From Paenibacillus thiaminolyticus (GTDB taxonomy: Bacteria; Bacillota; Bacilli; Paenibacillales; Paenibacillaceae), in contig NZ_CP041405.1 of the NCBI RefSeq assembly GCF_007066085.1, positions 806,001 through 870,000 on the forward strand: 64,000 nt of DNA. Direction: 5' to 3'. The notes beneath the pieces were generated by a model. The model was not told the origin of the DNA and did not search any database. It saw only the letters and a list, made by a program, of their open reading frames with translations. The position numbers were made by a program, and so were the translations under genes. This document shows, one piece after another, positions 1 through 8,655 of this stretch (positions within the stretch are counted from its first letter, which is position 1; each line of letters opens with the position of its first letter).

Positions 1-403
1 GAAACCGGAGAAAGCGATTCTGCTCGGCCTGGTGCAGATGCTCGTGCAGGTCGAAGAGTCTCCGGCCTCTCGGAGTTAGGCGAAAATATACTTCTTTTTT
101 GTTGTCATTGAGCTGCGTGCGCTTGACGAATCCCTCATCGAACAGCTTCGACGTCATCTTCGTAATGCTTGCCTTCGACAGCTCCATCTTGTCTGCAATC
201 GATGTCGTATTGATGGGCTCATAACGGCCGATGCAATCAATGACGTGAATCATGCTGAAGTTGTATGACCCTTCCCTTAACCCCTCTTCTAATGCTTTCT
301 TGCGAAATGTTGCGATCTCCCAACTCTCTTCTTGCTCGAGCAAATGCATCATTTTCCAGCGAAGATCATAAATTTGTTTTTTTACTTGATCGAAATGCTC
401 CAT
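1..403 (-). CDS. MarR-family transcriptional regulator, 3' end outside window
   Basis: The minus strand reads from an ATG at 403 to the window edge without a stop, about 134 residues. It begins MEHFDQVKKQIYDLRW and contains a winged-helix segment: a recognition-helix region with ADKMELSKASITKMTSKL, then a wing with DNNKKEVYFRLTPRG, typical of MarR repressors. An AAAGGGGG ribosome binding site lies about ten bases before the ATG. MarR proteins are dimeric DNA-binding regulators; the ligand here is unknown. A Fur-box-like site lies about 190 bases upstream, so iron control is possible. The C-terminal dimerisation helix is not visible. Confidence 0.8.
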   Translation of the reverse strand, partial: MEHFDQVKKQIYDLRWKMMHLLEQEESWEIATFRKKALEEGLREGSYNFSMIHVIDCIGRYEPINTTSIADKMELSKASITKMTSKLFDEGFVKRTQLNDNKKEVYFRLTPRGRRLFDLHEHLHQAEQNRFLRF

Positions 404-592
404 TTCTGCAAGTGCCCCCTTTCCCTTTAACCCGCTATATCGATGACGAAGTCATTTTATTTACTCAGGTAACAAAATGGGCTGCAGTCAATAAACTTGG
501 ACGACTTCCCGAAGCCCTTCAACAAGGCATGCATACAAGTGAACAGCAAAACTTCATCATTTCCACACGAAACAAAATTATTATAACTCAAT

Positions 593-607
593 TGATAATG
601 ATTATCA
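593..607. promoter_or_regulatory. Fur box, perfect 7-1-7 palindrome
   Basis: TGATAATGATTATCA matches the firmicute Fur consensus exactly. It lies upstream of the MarR gene and is the likely iron-responsive operator of that gene. The rest of 404-592 is A+T-rich leader with no recognisable gene. Confidence 0.75.
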
Positions 608-618
608 ATATCAAGGAT

Positions 619-660
619 AAAAAAAGCCCTCTATTTTCCCTTGAGAGAAATAAAAGGGCT
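619..660 (-). terminator. Rho-independent terminator of the Nudix gene
   Basis: On the minus strand AGCCCTTTTATTTC pairs with the AGGGCT end of the element and is followed by seven T. It lies 48 bases after the Nudix stop codon. Confidence 0.7.
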
Positions 661-708
661 AGTCATCCATTCGAGCAACAATCGGCGCATATGAACTTTT
701 GTGATCTA

Positions 709-1272
709 TTATATTGTCGTTGCCGCGGCTTCGGGAATGCTGCTTATATACTTCATGATATACTCCATCCTTGCCGCTTCATCGTATTCGATGCTCGGAT
801 CGACCGGTGTCGTTATTTGCTTGCTCAACGAACCACCTACAAAAATACAATGGTGATTATAGCATTGCTTATCATGCAGCACCTGTTCGAGACAACTCCG
901 AATATTGGAGGCAACCCCGGCGTTATCGGGATGCATAATCCATCGGATCTCTTTCCAATCCAATATCCCTTCCGCTGTCTTGACTGGTGTCGGGTACCGA
1001 TGCTCTTCCGGAATAGAAGCCACATAGAGATAGAGCCCGCCAAAATCTCTTCTCTCCCCGGTAGTCCATGTCATTAAGCCTTTAAAAGTAATATGAAGAG
1101 CTTCAAGACCTGTTTCTTCCCTGATTTCCCGCAGCATGGAAGCCCTTGGCTGTTCATCCTCCTCAATCTTCCCTCCGACTCCATTCCAACAGCCCATCCA
1201 TGCCGGGTTCTCGCGGTTTAACAGCAATATTTTGCTGCCTTGCTTGATTAAGCATAATGTGTATTTCAGCAT
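709..1272 (-). CDS. Nudix hydrolase (MutT/8-oxo-dGTPase-like)
   Basis: The 187-residue protein carries a complete Nudix box GX5EX7REUXEEXGU at about residues 34-56 (GKIEEDE ... REIREETGL), the metal-binding motif that hydrolyses nucleoside diphosphate derivatives. The preceding WNGVGGK is typical of MutT/YtkD-like sanitising enzymes. The start follows GAGGAG by six bases. The tail beyond about residue 140 is longer than in small MutT proteins and has no clear motif. The substrate cannot be told from sequence. A decayed siderophore-binding gene lies just upstream. Confidence 0.82.
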   Translation of the reverse strand: MLKYTLCLIKQGSKILLLNRENPAWMGCWNGVGGKIEEDEQPRASMLREIREETGLEALHITFKGLMTWTTGERRDFGGLYLYVASIPEEHRYPTPVKTAEGILDWKEIRWIMHPDNAGVASNIRSCLEQVLHDKQCYNHHCIFVGGSLSKQITTPVDPSIEYDEAARMEYIMKYISSIPEAAATTI

Positions 1273-1284
1273 AACTGCTCCTCG

Positions 1285-1875
1285 CTATTTCCTGGACTTT
1301 CTTGATTCACCATCGCCTATTATTCTATTATCCACCACGATGAGCCGGCACTCAATAGAAATGAAACAAAAGCAAGCCATCATTGCGAAAAATGACAGCT
1401 TGCTTCTCAGCGAATTGTACAGCCGGTACACATGTCCGTCTTTACCCGCAGGCAGCCCCTTCCAAATTGGACTCTCCAGAAGCGCTTCTGTCGACCGCTT
1501 GGCCTCATCGTCAACCGGATCTAGGATAAAGATGCGATCACCTGCGAACTCGCCAAGCGATTCCGGGGAAATCAACCTGAAGCCCTCATTCGCATCGAGA
1601 ATCTCCTGAATCGGAGCCGTCGGCTTCATGCCTCCCGGACCGTATAATAACTGCGGAAGGCCGGCCCGCGCCATCACGAACAGGCGGTCACCGGGATAAT
1701 TCGTGAAGACCGATGCCGTCTCCCCTGGCTTCAGCAGCGTGGAATGGAGATTCTCCCACATCGCCGCAGCCTTGGCATGATGCGCTTGCAGCCAACCCTC
1801 CACTTCCTTTTCTTTATTAAAAATGATGCCGAGCTCCTTCATCCGTTCGTCCAACGAAGCGAAGGTATCGAACAT
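1285..1875 (-). pseudogene. Fragment of Fe3+-siderophore-binding domain
   Basis: Residues 1-150 resemble the C-terminal lobe of helical-backbone periplasmic siderophore-binding proteins: MWENLHSTLLKPGETASVF, then GGMKPTAPIQEILDANEGF, then SPESLGEFAGDRIFILD. Such lobes occur in FhuD/FeuA lipoproteins and fused to AraC regulators. There is no N-terminal lobe, lipobox or helix-turn-helix. The last 30 residues lose the family pattern. The gene seems truncated at both ends. A Fur-box-like site lies directly upstream of the remaining start, so the promoter may have survived the deletion. Confidence 0.65.
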
Positions 1876-1896
1876 GAATAAAATTACGCCTTCTTA

Positions 1897-1916
1897 TGAT
1901 AATGATTACCATTATC
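1897..1916. promoter_or_regulatory. Fur-box-like operator
   Basis: TGATAATGATTACCATTATC is a near-palindrome with overlapping GATAAT/ATTATC hexamers, as in Fur sites. It is about 20 bases upstream of the truncated siderophore-binding fragment on the minus strand. Confidence 0.65.
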
Positions 1917-1992
1917 TATTTTGAGCGTACTGAATATCGTCAGGGATTACAATGGATAAAATCGAAATGGCTTTTTTCGTTTGTACAAAACG

Positions 1993-2018
1993 AAAAAGCC
2001 GCTCTGCATGAGCGGCTT
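1993..2018 (-). terminator. Terminator of the catalase gene
   Basis: On the minus strand GCCGCTC, loop ATGCA, GAGCGGC, then TTTTTCG. It lies 19 bases after the catalase stop codon. A second inverted repeat of T- and A-runs with a TTGTACAA centre follows at 1966-1998. Confidence 0.8.
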
Positions 2019-2036
2019 CCTGCATCTCCTATTCGC

Positions 2037-3698
2037 TTAATACGAATCCGTCTCATGTCCTGTGCGTTCGGCTTCCTTGACCGCTTCTCCGGTATGCGTC
2101 GAGCCAATCGGGCCATGATCGGATGAATTCGGGCTGTTCCGCAATCCTTCCGCAACACGGCGCCCATAGTCCTTATCACATTTCGTGAACAGCTCGATCA
2201 TTCGCTCCTGAATATGAGTATTGCAGGTCTTCAACGTGTTGACCAGATTCAAGATCAGATCATCGCGCTCGAACTCGTCAAATGCCCGATACGTCTCGCC
2301 TGCTTGCTTGAAATCATTTGTCCGGTCGATGCTGGCCCGCACTAGCTTCCCTTCGACATGCGGCGTATACTCCTTATTCGTTCTAGGCGCTTCTTTCAAG
2401 CCGTTCAACGAAGACGGCTCATAGTTGATATGCGGATTTTGGCCTGGAGCGACATCCACATAATAGGCCATTTGGCCGTCGCGCTGATTGGTAGCCACCC
2501 GCTTCTTCGGCGCATTGATCGGGAGCTGCAGGTAGTTCGCGCCAATGCGGTAGCGCTGCGTGTCGGAGTAAGAAAGCGTCCGGCCCTGCAGCATTTTGTC
2601 ATCCGAGAAATCCATCCCGTCGACGAGCACCCCGGTTCCGAAGGCGGCCTGCTCCACCTCGGCAAAATAGTTCTGCGGGTTTTTATTCAACACCATCCGC
2701 CCGACAGGCAGCCACGGAATTTCATCTTTCGGCCATATTTTCGTATCATCCAACGGGTCGAAGTCCAGCTCAGGATGATCATCGTCGCTCAATATTTGCA
2801 CGAACAGCTCCCACTCCGGATAATCTCCGCGTTCAATCGCCTCATAGAGATCCTGTGTGGCGTGGTTGAAGTTTTTGGCCTGAATCGCCTCCGCTTCGGC
2901 CTGCGTCAAGTTTTTGATTCCCTGCTTCGGTTCCCAATGATATTTGATAAGAACGGCGTCACCGTCTTTGTTGACCCATTTGTATGTATTGACGCCGGAC
3001 CCTTGCATTTGACGATAGTTGGCTGGGATTCCCCACGGTGAGTATACGAACGTGACCATGTGGAGCGTCTCCGGCGAATTGCAGCAGAAATCGAAGAAGC
3101 GTTCACCATCTTGAATGTTCGTTACCGGATCCGGCTTGAAGGCGTGAATCATATCCGGGAATTTGATCGCATCGCGAATAAAAAAGATTTTCAGATTGTT
3201 GCCGACGAGATCCCAGTTCCCATCCTCCGTATAAAATTTGACGGCGAAGCCTCGCGGATCGCGAAGCGTCTCCGGGGAATGTCCCCCATGAATGACCGTA
3301 GAAAAACGGACAAACACAGGCGTTTTTTTCCCCGCCTCTTGGAACAGTTTCGCACGCGTATATTTGGAGATTGGCTCCTCTCCGACTTTTCCGTAGGCTT
3401 CAAAATATCCATGTGCTCCTGCGCCGCGTGCATGCACGACCCGTTCTGGAATGCGCTCGCGATCAAAGTGCGTAATTTTTTCGATGAATTGGTAATTTTC
3501 CAGCGTTGCCGGTCCCCGAGTTCCTACCGTCCGGATATTCTGGTTATTGTGAACGGGATGCCCTTGGCGTGTCGTTAGCGTGGAAGCGTCCTCTCCATCC
3601 CCCATGCGCCTATCGAGCGCATCCCCGGAGCCCGTTACAGAAGTGCCATGCTCCTTCGCGTCGCCTTTCCCACTGTTGTTCAAGCTTTTATTATCCAT
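2037..3698 (-). CDS. katX: Clade 3 haem catalase, KatX-like
   Basis: The 553-residue protein converts hydrogen peroxide to water and oxygen. The distal histidine motif [15 protein letters not shown], the asparagine region WDLVGNN, and the proximal haem tyrosine motif [14 protein letters not shown] are all present. A short Gly/Ser/Asp-rich N-terminal extension precedes [14 protein letters not shown]. Length and extension match Bacillus KatX, the spore catalase, better than the shorter vegetative KatA, but orthology is inferred. An AAGGAGA site lies six bases before the ATG. The gene stands alone between terminators. Confidence 0.9.
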   Translation of the reverse strand: MDNKSLNNSGKGDAKEHGTSVTGSGDALDRRMGDGEDASTLTTRQGHPVHNNQNIRTVGTRGPATLENYQFIEKITHFDRERIPERVVHARGAGAHGYFEAYGKVGEEPISKYTRAKLFQEAGKKTPVFVRFSTVIHGGHSPETLRDPRGFAVKFYTEDGNWDLVGNNLKIFFIRDAIKFPDMIHAFKPDPVTNIQDGERFFDFCCNSPETLHMVTFVYSPWGIPANYRQMQGSGVNTYKWVNKDGDAVLIKYHWEPKQGIKNLTQAEAEAIQAKNFNHATQDLYEAIERGDYPEWELFVQILSDDDHPELDFDPLDDTKIWPKDEIPWLPVGRMVLNKNPQNYFAEVEQAAFGTGVLVDGMDFSDDKMLQGRTLSYSDTQRYRIGANYLQLPINAPKKRVATNQRDGQMAYYVDVAPGQNPHINYEPSSLNGLKEAPRTNKEYTPHVEGKLVRASIDRTNDFKQAGETYRAFDEFERDDLILNLVNTLKTCNTHIQERMIELFTKCDKDYGRRVAEGLRNSPNSSDHGPIGSTHTGEAVKEAERTGHETDSY

Positions 3699-3952
3699 CT
3701 TCGCTCTCCTTCATCGCGTTAGTAATTTCCGGATTATATTCTATTATTATGAATTTCCGCGATGGATTATTCAGCCAGGGGAGAATCCGGAAGCTTGCAA
3801 TGTGCCGACTCGTATATGCCCTGATCTGCGGTGTTATCTTCGCGATGAGTCCAACGGAGGGAGGAATATCAATGGAGGCTGGTAGTACGGTCTGGGCTTG
3901 TTCGCGTGGTGCAACAGAAACGCCCCTATTTTTGTAACGTCTGTACAATATA

Positions 3953-3975
3953 AAAAAAGGGCTCTCGCCCCTCTC
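3953..3975 (-). terminator. Small GC hairpin with T run
   Basis: On the minus strand a GGGC-GAGA-GCCC hairpin is followed by seven T. It lies just beyond the IS605 relic and may terminate transcripts from it. The rest of 3699-4000, upstream of the catalase, has no gene that I can support. Confidence 0.5.
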
Positions 3976-4004
3976 AAACTAGTTCACGTTTAAGAACATT
4001 TGAA

Positions 4005-4125
4005 CCTCCGCACGGCGAAAGCCATGGGATTCTTAGCTAGTAAGCGCACGCAGACCATTTCTGTTTTGTACAACTGCTAAGTTGAGGGCTAGTTCAATAG
4101 CCCATCCTAATTCAGAGCATATAGC
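4005..4125 (-). ncRNA. Possible remnant of TnpB guide-RNA (omega RNA) scaffold
   Basis: Between the tnpB stop and the right end, the minus strand contains GAATCCCATGGCTTTCGCCG followed by TGCGGAGGTTCAA. It forms a hairpin and ends in the GGTTCAA seen at IS605 right ends, where the guide RNA scaffold stops and the guide begins. The assignment rests on position and end sequence only. Confidence 0.4.
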
Positions 4126-4128
4126 TAA

Positions 4129-4400
4129 CTAGGCTGACAGACTGTTACCATCTGCCACAGGTTGACACATGATGTTGATTGCACCAACTCTATCGCGGTG
4201 TGCGCGATAACCGCATGAACACTGATACGTCCGATCTTTTGCCTTGTTGCGATCACCGCAGGATGGGCATATCTGCGAAGTATACATGGACTTCTACAAC
4301 CTTGATTCCAGCTAATCCCGCTTTGATTCCGTCTCCAGCCGGGCCAGGATGGCCACAAGCATTGGTTTGATCTCCTCCAAAAGTGAGCATCTCCTTTCGT
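4129..4400 (-). pseudogene. tnpB: TnpB (IS605 OrfB) C-terminal remnant
   Basis: The minus strand reads YTSQICPSCG, a short spacer, YQCSCGYRAHRDRVGAIN and a stop at 4129. This is the TnpB zinc ribbon (two CxxC-type pairs) plus the final RuvC aspartate region (HRD). Upstream the matching KVVEVHV lies in another frame, so there is a frameshift between V-H-V and Y-T-S. The RuvC I and II parts are missing. TnpB is an RNA-guided nuclease of IS605 elements; this copy cannot be active. Confidence 0.75.
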
Positions 4401-4496
4401 GAACAGACTTAATAGCACTTATTTATACACTTTTGAACTGTTAATAGCTAATGAATTTTATAGAAAAAGAACATTTGTTCCCATAATATAAACACA

Positions 4497-5237
4497 TCAT
4501 GGCTCGTCCACAAACTTTGCGCTAAGCCAGAAGGAGCCGGATATAATGCTTCCCACGGCAATATCCTTGTCAAGCAGCTCAAGATCGGTAACGACATCGA
4601 TTTCTCCGCCAAGTGTTTTTACTTTGCACCATGAGAAAGAGCTGCCGGCGTATTCATTTGGTATCACCGTAGCCTCCACGACTCTGCCCGTAAATATTGC
4701 GGTTGATGCAGGTTCATTCGAATTTCCGAACAAGCCGGAAGGGATAAATGATTCAGCTGCGAATTTCACTTCCCCTTCTTGGGATTGACTATATTCTTCT
4801 TCATTATCATATACATTGACCTCATGGGAAAAAGCAGTCAACTGGATGCTTATCCGTTGCGGAACTTCGACCTGGCCAAAAAGTCCAAGGTTCGGCATGT
4901 CGAACACAAACGGGCAGCTTCCAGATTCAAGAGATTCGTCTGGTTCCATCCAGGCATGACATGCGCCGTCCAGCACAGAATCGGTCTCCCGATCGATTAT
5001 CGCCGTAAGCCCGACCTCCAGTCTTGATTTACCGGCGAAGTGCGGATTCAACCCGATGATCTCATTTTCTTGATTAACCTGCAGCCACAGTTCAATTCCG
5101 TTGCCTGCTTCAAAGTATATATATTGACCTTGATCAGCCTCCAGCAGCGTTCCGTGCTCTATCGCAACGCCTGCTATCTGCTCAAAGTCTTCACGCGATT
5201 GCACTGGAAATCCGATTGATGTCATATGGTTTGCCAT
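4497..5237 (-). CDS. Uncharacterised protein, about 246 residues
   Basis: I do not recognise the family. The protein is acidic, soluble, with no signal peptide or membrane segment. It has two apparent halves: residues 1-110 rich in aromatic/acidic strands (GQYIYFEAGNGIELWLQVNQ), and a C-terminal half with GRVVEATVIPNEYAGSSFSW and a closing SGSFWLSAKFVDEP, suggesting beta-rich folds. The ATG at 5237 is favoured because GGAGG sits six bases upstream; an in-frame ATG two codons earlier has no room for a site. It overlaps the end of the GNAT remnant upstream. Confidence 0.6.
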   Translation of the reverse strand: MANHMTSIGFPVQSREDFEQIAGVAIEHGTLLEADQGQYIYFEAGNGIELWLQVNQENEIIGLNPHFAGKSRLEVGLTAIIDRETDSVLDGACHAWMEPDESLESGSCPFVFDMPNLGLFGQVEVPQRISIQLTAFSHEVNVYDNEEEYSQSQEGEVKFAAESFIPSGLFGNSNEPASTAIFTGRVVEATVIPNEYAGSSFSWCKVKTLGGEIDVVTDLELLDKDIAVGSIISGSFWLSAKFVDEP

Positions 5238-5239
5238 GT

Positions 5240-5564
5240 TCATCCTCCATTTGGAAAGCGTCTGCCTCCACCAATATCAATGCCTGCCAGCAGTTCCTTT
5301 TGATACTTGCTGTGTCCATCCGTGCTGCCTGCATACTGAAAGCCGCTCGCTTTGTAATACTCATTGAGCTTCCCATTGTCGTCTGCACAATCCAGCTTTA
5401 TATATTTCTTAGATTCCGGAAATTGTAATCCTTGTGCGATCCAGCGTAAAATCGCCTTACCCAACTCCTGGCCCGAATGGGCCCGGGACAACGCTAATCT
5501 ATGAATAAAAATGGAGTCATCCAGACGCTCGCCTTGCCAAATATGCCGTTCCCAACCGTGTTAT
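5240..5564 (-). pseudogene. GNAT acetyltransferase, N-terminal half lost
   Basis: The readable part is WERHIWQGERLDDSIFIHRL, then ALSRAHSGQELGKAILRWI, then a C-terminal strand with YYKASGFQYAG. This is GNAT motif A (Q/RxxGxG/A, here SGQELGKA, acetyl-CoA binding) and motif B. Reading upstream in this frame meets TGA TAA at about 5560, and no GNAT N-terminus exists before it. The fragment may still be translated from an internal ATG but lacks the first strands of the fold. The donor of the missing part is not in the window. Confidence 0.65.
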
Positions 5565-5571
5565 CAGCATT

Positions 5572-6077
5572 TTATCCAAATGACTCTCCTCGATCCCGGA
5601 ACAGCTCCGCCACAAATGGCGTGACATCAAGCTCAGATAATTTATCGATGGCAATCCAGCGGGCTCCTAACGAATCCTGTCCGTCCCGCTTGCTCTTAAT
5701 TCATAGCGGTCATCAAGCAATTCTACATCATAAATAATGCCGATATGATGGAGCTCCTCCAATTGATTTGCACTATATGGGTAAATAAGCGTATATGAGA
5801 TCGCTGATCTAATCTTTCCATCGATACCTGTAATGCCGGTCTCCTCTTCTATTTCTCTTTCAAGAGCCTCATACGGCTTCTCTCCGAACTCAATTGTTCC
5901 GCCGGGAAGATCCCATTTTCCGGTATGCGGTCCTCTTGCTTTTTGAATGAGAAGGAGTTCCGTAAGACCATAACGGTTTCTATCGTTGTGTTCAAGGTAG
6001 CTCCCTTCGTTGGGGCTAGACATGAGCAGCGATATTGACGAGCTGGCCGAATGAGATAAACATCTCCCTGTCGTCAT
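5572..6077 (-). pseudogene. Nudix hydrolase with frameshift near its 3' end
   Basis: A full Nudix box is present (GTIEFGEKPYEALE then REIEEETGI) in a protein that reads RGPHTGKWDLPGG just before it. The first frame stops at 5667 after ELRASGTDRIR. One base out of frame the typical end continues: SLGARWIAIDKLSELDVTPF, then VAELFRDRGESFG and a stop at 5572. The break lies at about 5685. The N-terminal 30 residues also look irregular for the family. So the gene is probably inactive, or it carries a sequencing error. Confidence 0.65.
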
Positions 6078-6103
6078 TATAATGGATTTTTTCTATTCTT
6101 TCT

Positions 6104-6750
6104 TTATTTTCTTGCCAAATCTATCCTTACCCCCTCGATCATCGTCCATTGAACATCGAAGTTATCATCGAGGAGGACGAGATCGGCCTGACAGCCGGGA
6201 GCGATCCGGCCTGTATGATGATTCCCGAGGATATCGGCGGGAGTCGTCGCAGCCATCTGCACCGCATCGGTTAACGGGATTCCGAGCTCGACCGTCAATT
6301 GCAATGCTTTATTCATGGTGATCGTGCTTGATGCCAGCGTTCCGTCCTTCAAGCGGGCGATTCCGCCGCTGACCTCGACCTGATGGCCTCCAAAGGTGTA
6401 CGTCCCGTCACCCAGCCCCATTGCCTGCAGAGCATCCGTAATCAGCACCATTCGCTGCGGCCCCTTCAATCGATGCATCATGTGCGAGCGATCGCGGGAT
6501 GCAAATGGACGTTATCCACGATCGCTTGAAGACTGACATGCTCTTCCTCGAACGCGGCGACCACAAGTCCGGGATCCCGATGATGAATCGGCCGCATTCC
6601 GTTGAAGCAATGCGTGACATGACTAGCTCCCTCGGCAAAGGCCTGCTTCGCCTCTTCATAAGTCGCAGCAGGCGTAAAGGTTCCTTCATGCTTTATCCAT
6701 GTTTGAGACGCCAGACGAAGCTGCGCACTTCCTGTAAGCATATCGTGCAA
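6104..6750 (-). pseudogene. nagA: N-acetylglucosamine-6-phosphate deacetylase, truncated and frameshifted
   Basis: Two overlapping frames together give the C-terminal half of NagA: EAKQAFAEGASHVTHCFNGM (metal-binding His region), then SLQAIVDNVHLHPAIAR, then in the next frame MMHRLKGPQRMVLITDAL, whose TDA aspartate is catalytic, and a normal end with GRIAPGCQADLVLLDD. The frame changes at about 6480. The N-terminal half including the first HxH metal site is missing; the remnant starts right against thyX. NagA deacetylates GlcNAc-6-P in amino-sugar recycling; this copy cannot do so. Confidence 0.8.
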
Positions 6751-6752
6751 AT

Positions 6753-7454
6753 TTACTTATGCAGCAGCTCGTCTATCGAATGGCTGAACAGAGGCTTGCT
6801 TAGTTCGAGTATCGCTTTGGCGTACTCCTGTATCTCTTGCTGCGCGTCGTGCTCCAGACGCTGGTTCACAAAATGACATACGGACTGCAGCGACGCGGTC
6901 CAATACCAACGGACATACATGCCATATGCCGGCAAGAATAAACGGGCTTGTTCAGCGCAAATGCCATCTTGAAGCGCTTGCTCATACTTGGCAATCCCCT
7001 GCTCGATATAGTTCATAAGCTCGTCCGTATATTTTTGCCCGAGCCCCCACGATAATGGGTCGCCGCTGCCCTGTTTCGAATTTTCAGGCTGGCTTCTCCA
7101 TTCTCCTTCAGCCGGGATATAGAATGTCGGTTCCTCGGTGATGTATCTTCGGCTTGACTCGTTCCAGCCTTCTAGGCTGTCCCCAGTGCCCTCCATATGA
7201 GCAGATCCGACAACATATTTCCACCATTGGCGGGCGACCATAAGAGGCGCATAGATCTCGTATTGCATGATGGCATGCCGAAATGGAGACGTATGCCCTT
7301 CCCGGGCTAGAAACTTGATCAGTCTGATATCTTTTTCATTCAATTCCTTCGATTCTTTCGCGTAGGATACCCTGGCCGCATTCACCACAGTCAGATCAGA
7401 TCCCATATGATCGACTAACCGGACATATCCTTTATCCAGCACATGCTGCATCAT
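6753..7454 (-). CDS. thyX: Flavin-dependent thymidylate synthase
   Basis: The 233-residue protein makes dTMP from dUMP using FAD and methylenetetrahydrofolate. Family marks are the N-terminal VNAARVSYAKESKELNEKDI, the FAD region HTSPFRHAIMQYEI, the NESSRRY end of the ThyX signature, and the C-terminal HFVNQRLEHDAQQEIQEYA. The signature itself is unusual: the common RHRxxS is RQWWKY here, and about sixteen residues separate it from NESSRRY. The ATG at 7454 is chosen because GGGAGAGG sits seven bases upstream; ten more codons are open before it. The nagA remnant abuts its stop. Confidence 0.88.
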   Translation of the reverse strand: MMQHVLDKGYVRLVDHMGSDLTVVNAARVSYAKESKELNEKDIRLIKFLAREGHTSPFRHAIMQYEIYAPLMVARQWWKYVVGSAHMEGTGDSLEGWNESSRRYITEEPTFYIPAEGEWRSQPENSKQGSGDPLSWGLGQKYTDELMNYIEQGIAKYEQALQDGICAEQARLFLPAYGMYVRWYWTASLQSVCHFVNQRLEHDAQQEIQEYAKAILELSKPLFSHSIDELLHK

Positions 7455-7602
7455 CCCGGTTCCTCTCCCTTGTCTTGTTTTCAATAGATTATTTGTAGTA
7501 ACGCTTGAACAAATTTCGCTTCATATCCTTATTCTCGGTGCTCAGTTGAAAATCCTGTCGACATAGAAAGGATAAAGCAGCACATGAGTCGAATGCCCGG
7601 AT

Positions 7603-7635
7603 CAAAAAGGAGCTAGAATGTTGCAGCTGCTCCTT
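7603..7635 (-). terminator. Rho-independent terminator
   Basis: On the minus strand AAGGAGC, a 15-base loop, GCTCCTT and TTTG. It would end a transcript from the small decayed gene at 7700-7838. Apart from these two elements I see no gene in 7485-7916. Confidence 0.55.
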
Positions 7636-7699
7636 GTAACGGTTTATATATTCCATTCTTTATTTACCGTATATGTATAGATGCTATCCCACTCACACG

Positions 7700-7838
7700 T
7701 TACCTGACATAATAGACCTGTACCCCGAACTGTCTCGAAATGATGCTGCCGATCTCGTCGATATGCTTCCCGCCAAGACTACCTTCGGTCTGGTTGATTT
7801 AACTGAGTTAATTTTTCCCTTATTTCCACCTCGTTCAC
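7700..7838 (-). pseudogene. Possible decayed small gene
   Basis: A GTG at 7838 follows a GGAGGGAGA site and starts VNEVEIREKLTQLNQPD before a stop. A second frame then reads EGSLGGKHIDEIGSIISRQF and GVQVYYVR to a stop at 7700, just before a terminator. Joined by one frameshift they would give about 46 residues. No family recognised. Confidence 0.3.
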
Positions 7839-7922
7839 ATCTCTCCCTCCATTGCAAATAGACAACCAGCGAATATTTCTTCTTGTAGTTGGGGAACATC
7901 CCATCAAAAGGAGTGTGTGTGG

Positions 7923-8612
7923 ATGGAAATCATCGTTCGAACTCTGTGCGCATTTATATCGTTACTTCTATTCAGCCGGCTGCTTGGAAAAAAACAGATG
8001 AGTCACATTACGCTATTCAATTATATTACAGGCATAACGTTTGGATCTATAACAGCAGTAATGGCGGTAGACAAGCGTATTTCCATTCAAGACGGGTTGA
8101 TCAGTTTAGCTGTATGGAGCATCTTAACAATTGGCGTCAGCAAGCTTGCCTTAAAGTTCCCGCGCATCCGTGTGCTGCTGGATGGCGAACCCGCCATCAT
8201 TATTAAAAAAGGAAAAATTCTCGAAAAAACGATGGCCTCCACCCATTTGAACATGGATGATTTGAGCATGCTGCTTCGGGAGAAAGATATTTTCTCGATC
8301 AAAGATGTTGAATATGCTGTTCTTGAACCGCATGGCCGAATTAGTGTTCTCAAAAAGCCGGAAAAACAAGTCGCAGCCAAAGAAGATGTAAACGTGAAAA
8401 CTGCACCGCTGCAATATATGCCGACTGAGATTATTGTCGACGGATCAGTGGTCGTCCAAAATCTTCGTGATCTGAACTTGTCTAACGAATGGCTGGAAAA
8501 AGCGCTCCGCAAAGCCGGAAGCTCAATCGCTCATATTCAACAAATATTTTATGCGGAACTGCAAAGCGATGGCACGCTTCATATTGATAAAAGAAGTGAC
8601 CACGTACACTAA
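7923..8612 (+). CDS. DUF421 (YetF/YdfS-like) membrane protein
   Basis: The 229-residue protein has three N-terminal membrane segments (about residues 4-22, 32-50, 58-78) with the family pattern RLLGKKQMSHITLFNYITGI, and a cytoplasmic domain in two parts, the first reading FPRIRVLLDGEPAIIIKKGK. This matches the DUF421 proteins YetF, YkjA and YdfS of Bacillus, several of them linked to spores. The role is poorly defined. The ATG at 7923 is preferred to a GTG two codons earlier because AAAGGAG lies nine bases before it. It is the only plus-strand gene in the first 15 kb. Confidence 0.85.
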   Translation: MEIIVRTLCAFISLLLFSRLLGKKQMSHITLFNYITGITFGSITAVMAVDKRISIQDGLISLAVWSILTIGVSKLALKFPRIRVLLDGEPAIIIKKGKILEKTMASTHLNMDDLSMLLREKDIFSIKDVEYAVLEPHGRISVLKKPEKQVAAKEDVNVKTAPLQYMPTEIIVDGSVVVQNLRDLNLSNEWLEKALRKAGSSIAHIQQIFYAELQSDGTLHIDKRSDHVH

Positions 8613-8655
8613 GCTTCCTTACCTAGACGCATCGCTAGCTGGAAGCGGAATCTCG

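Larger units (their letters stand above)
4002..4400 (-). mobile_element. IS200/IS605-family relic: tnpB 3' end and right end
   Basis: The minus strand holds the end of a TnpB/OrfB gene followed by a right-end hairpin of the kind found in IS605 elements. The left end, tnpA and most of tnpB are absent, so the element is dead. Confidence 0.7.

Noticed and set aside
265..1077. Long plus-strand open frame over the Nudix gene
   Set aside because: It has no family pattern or ribosome site and lies opposite the MarR and Nudix genes, both with clear motifs.
3735..3770. Possible PerR box upstream of the catalase gene
   Set aside because: TCATAATAATAGAAT matches only the left half of the TTATAATnATTATAA consensus; too weak to call.
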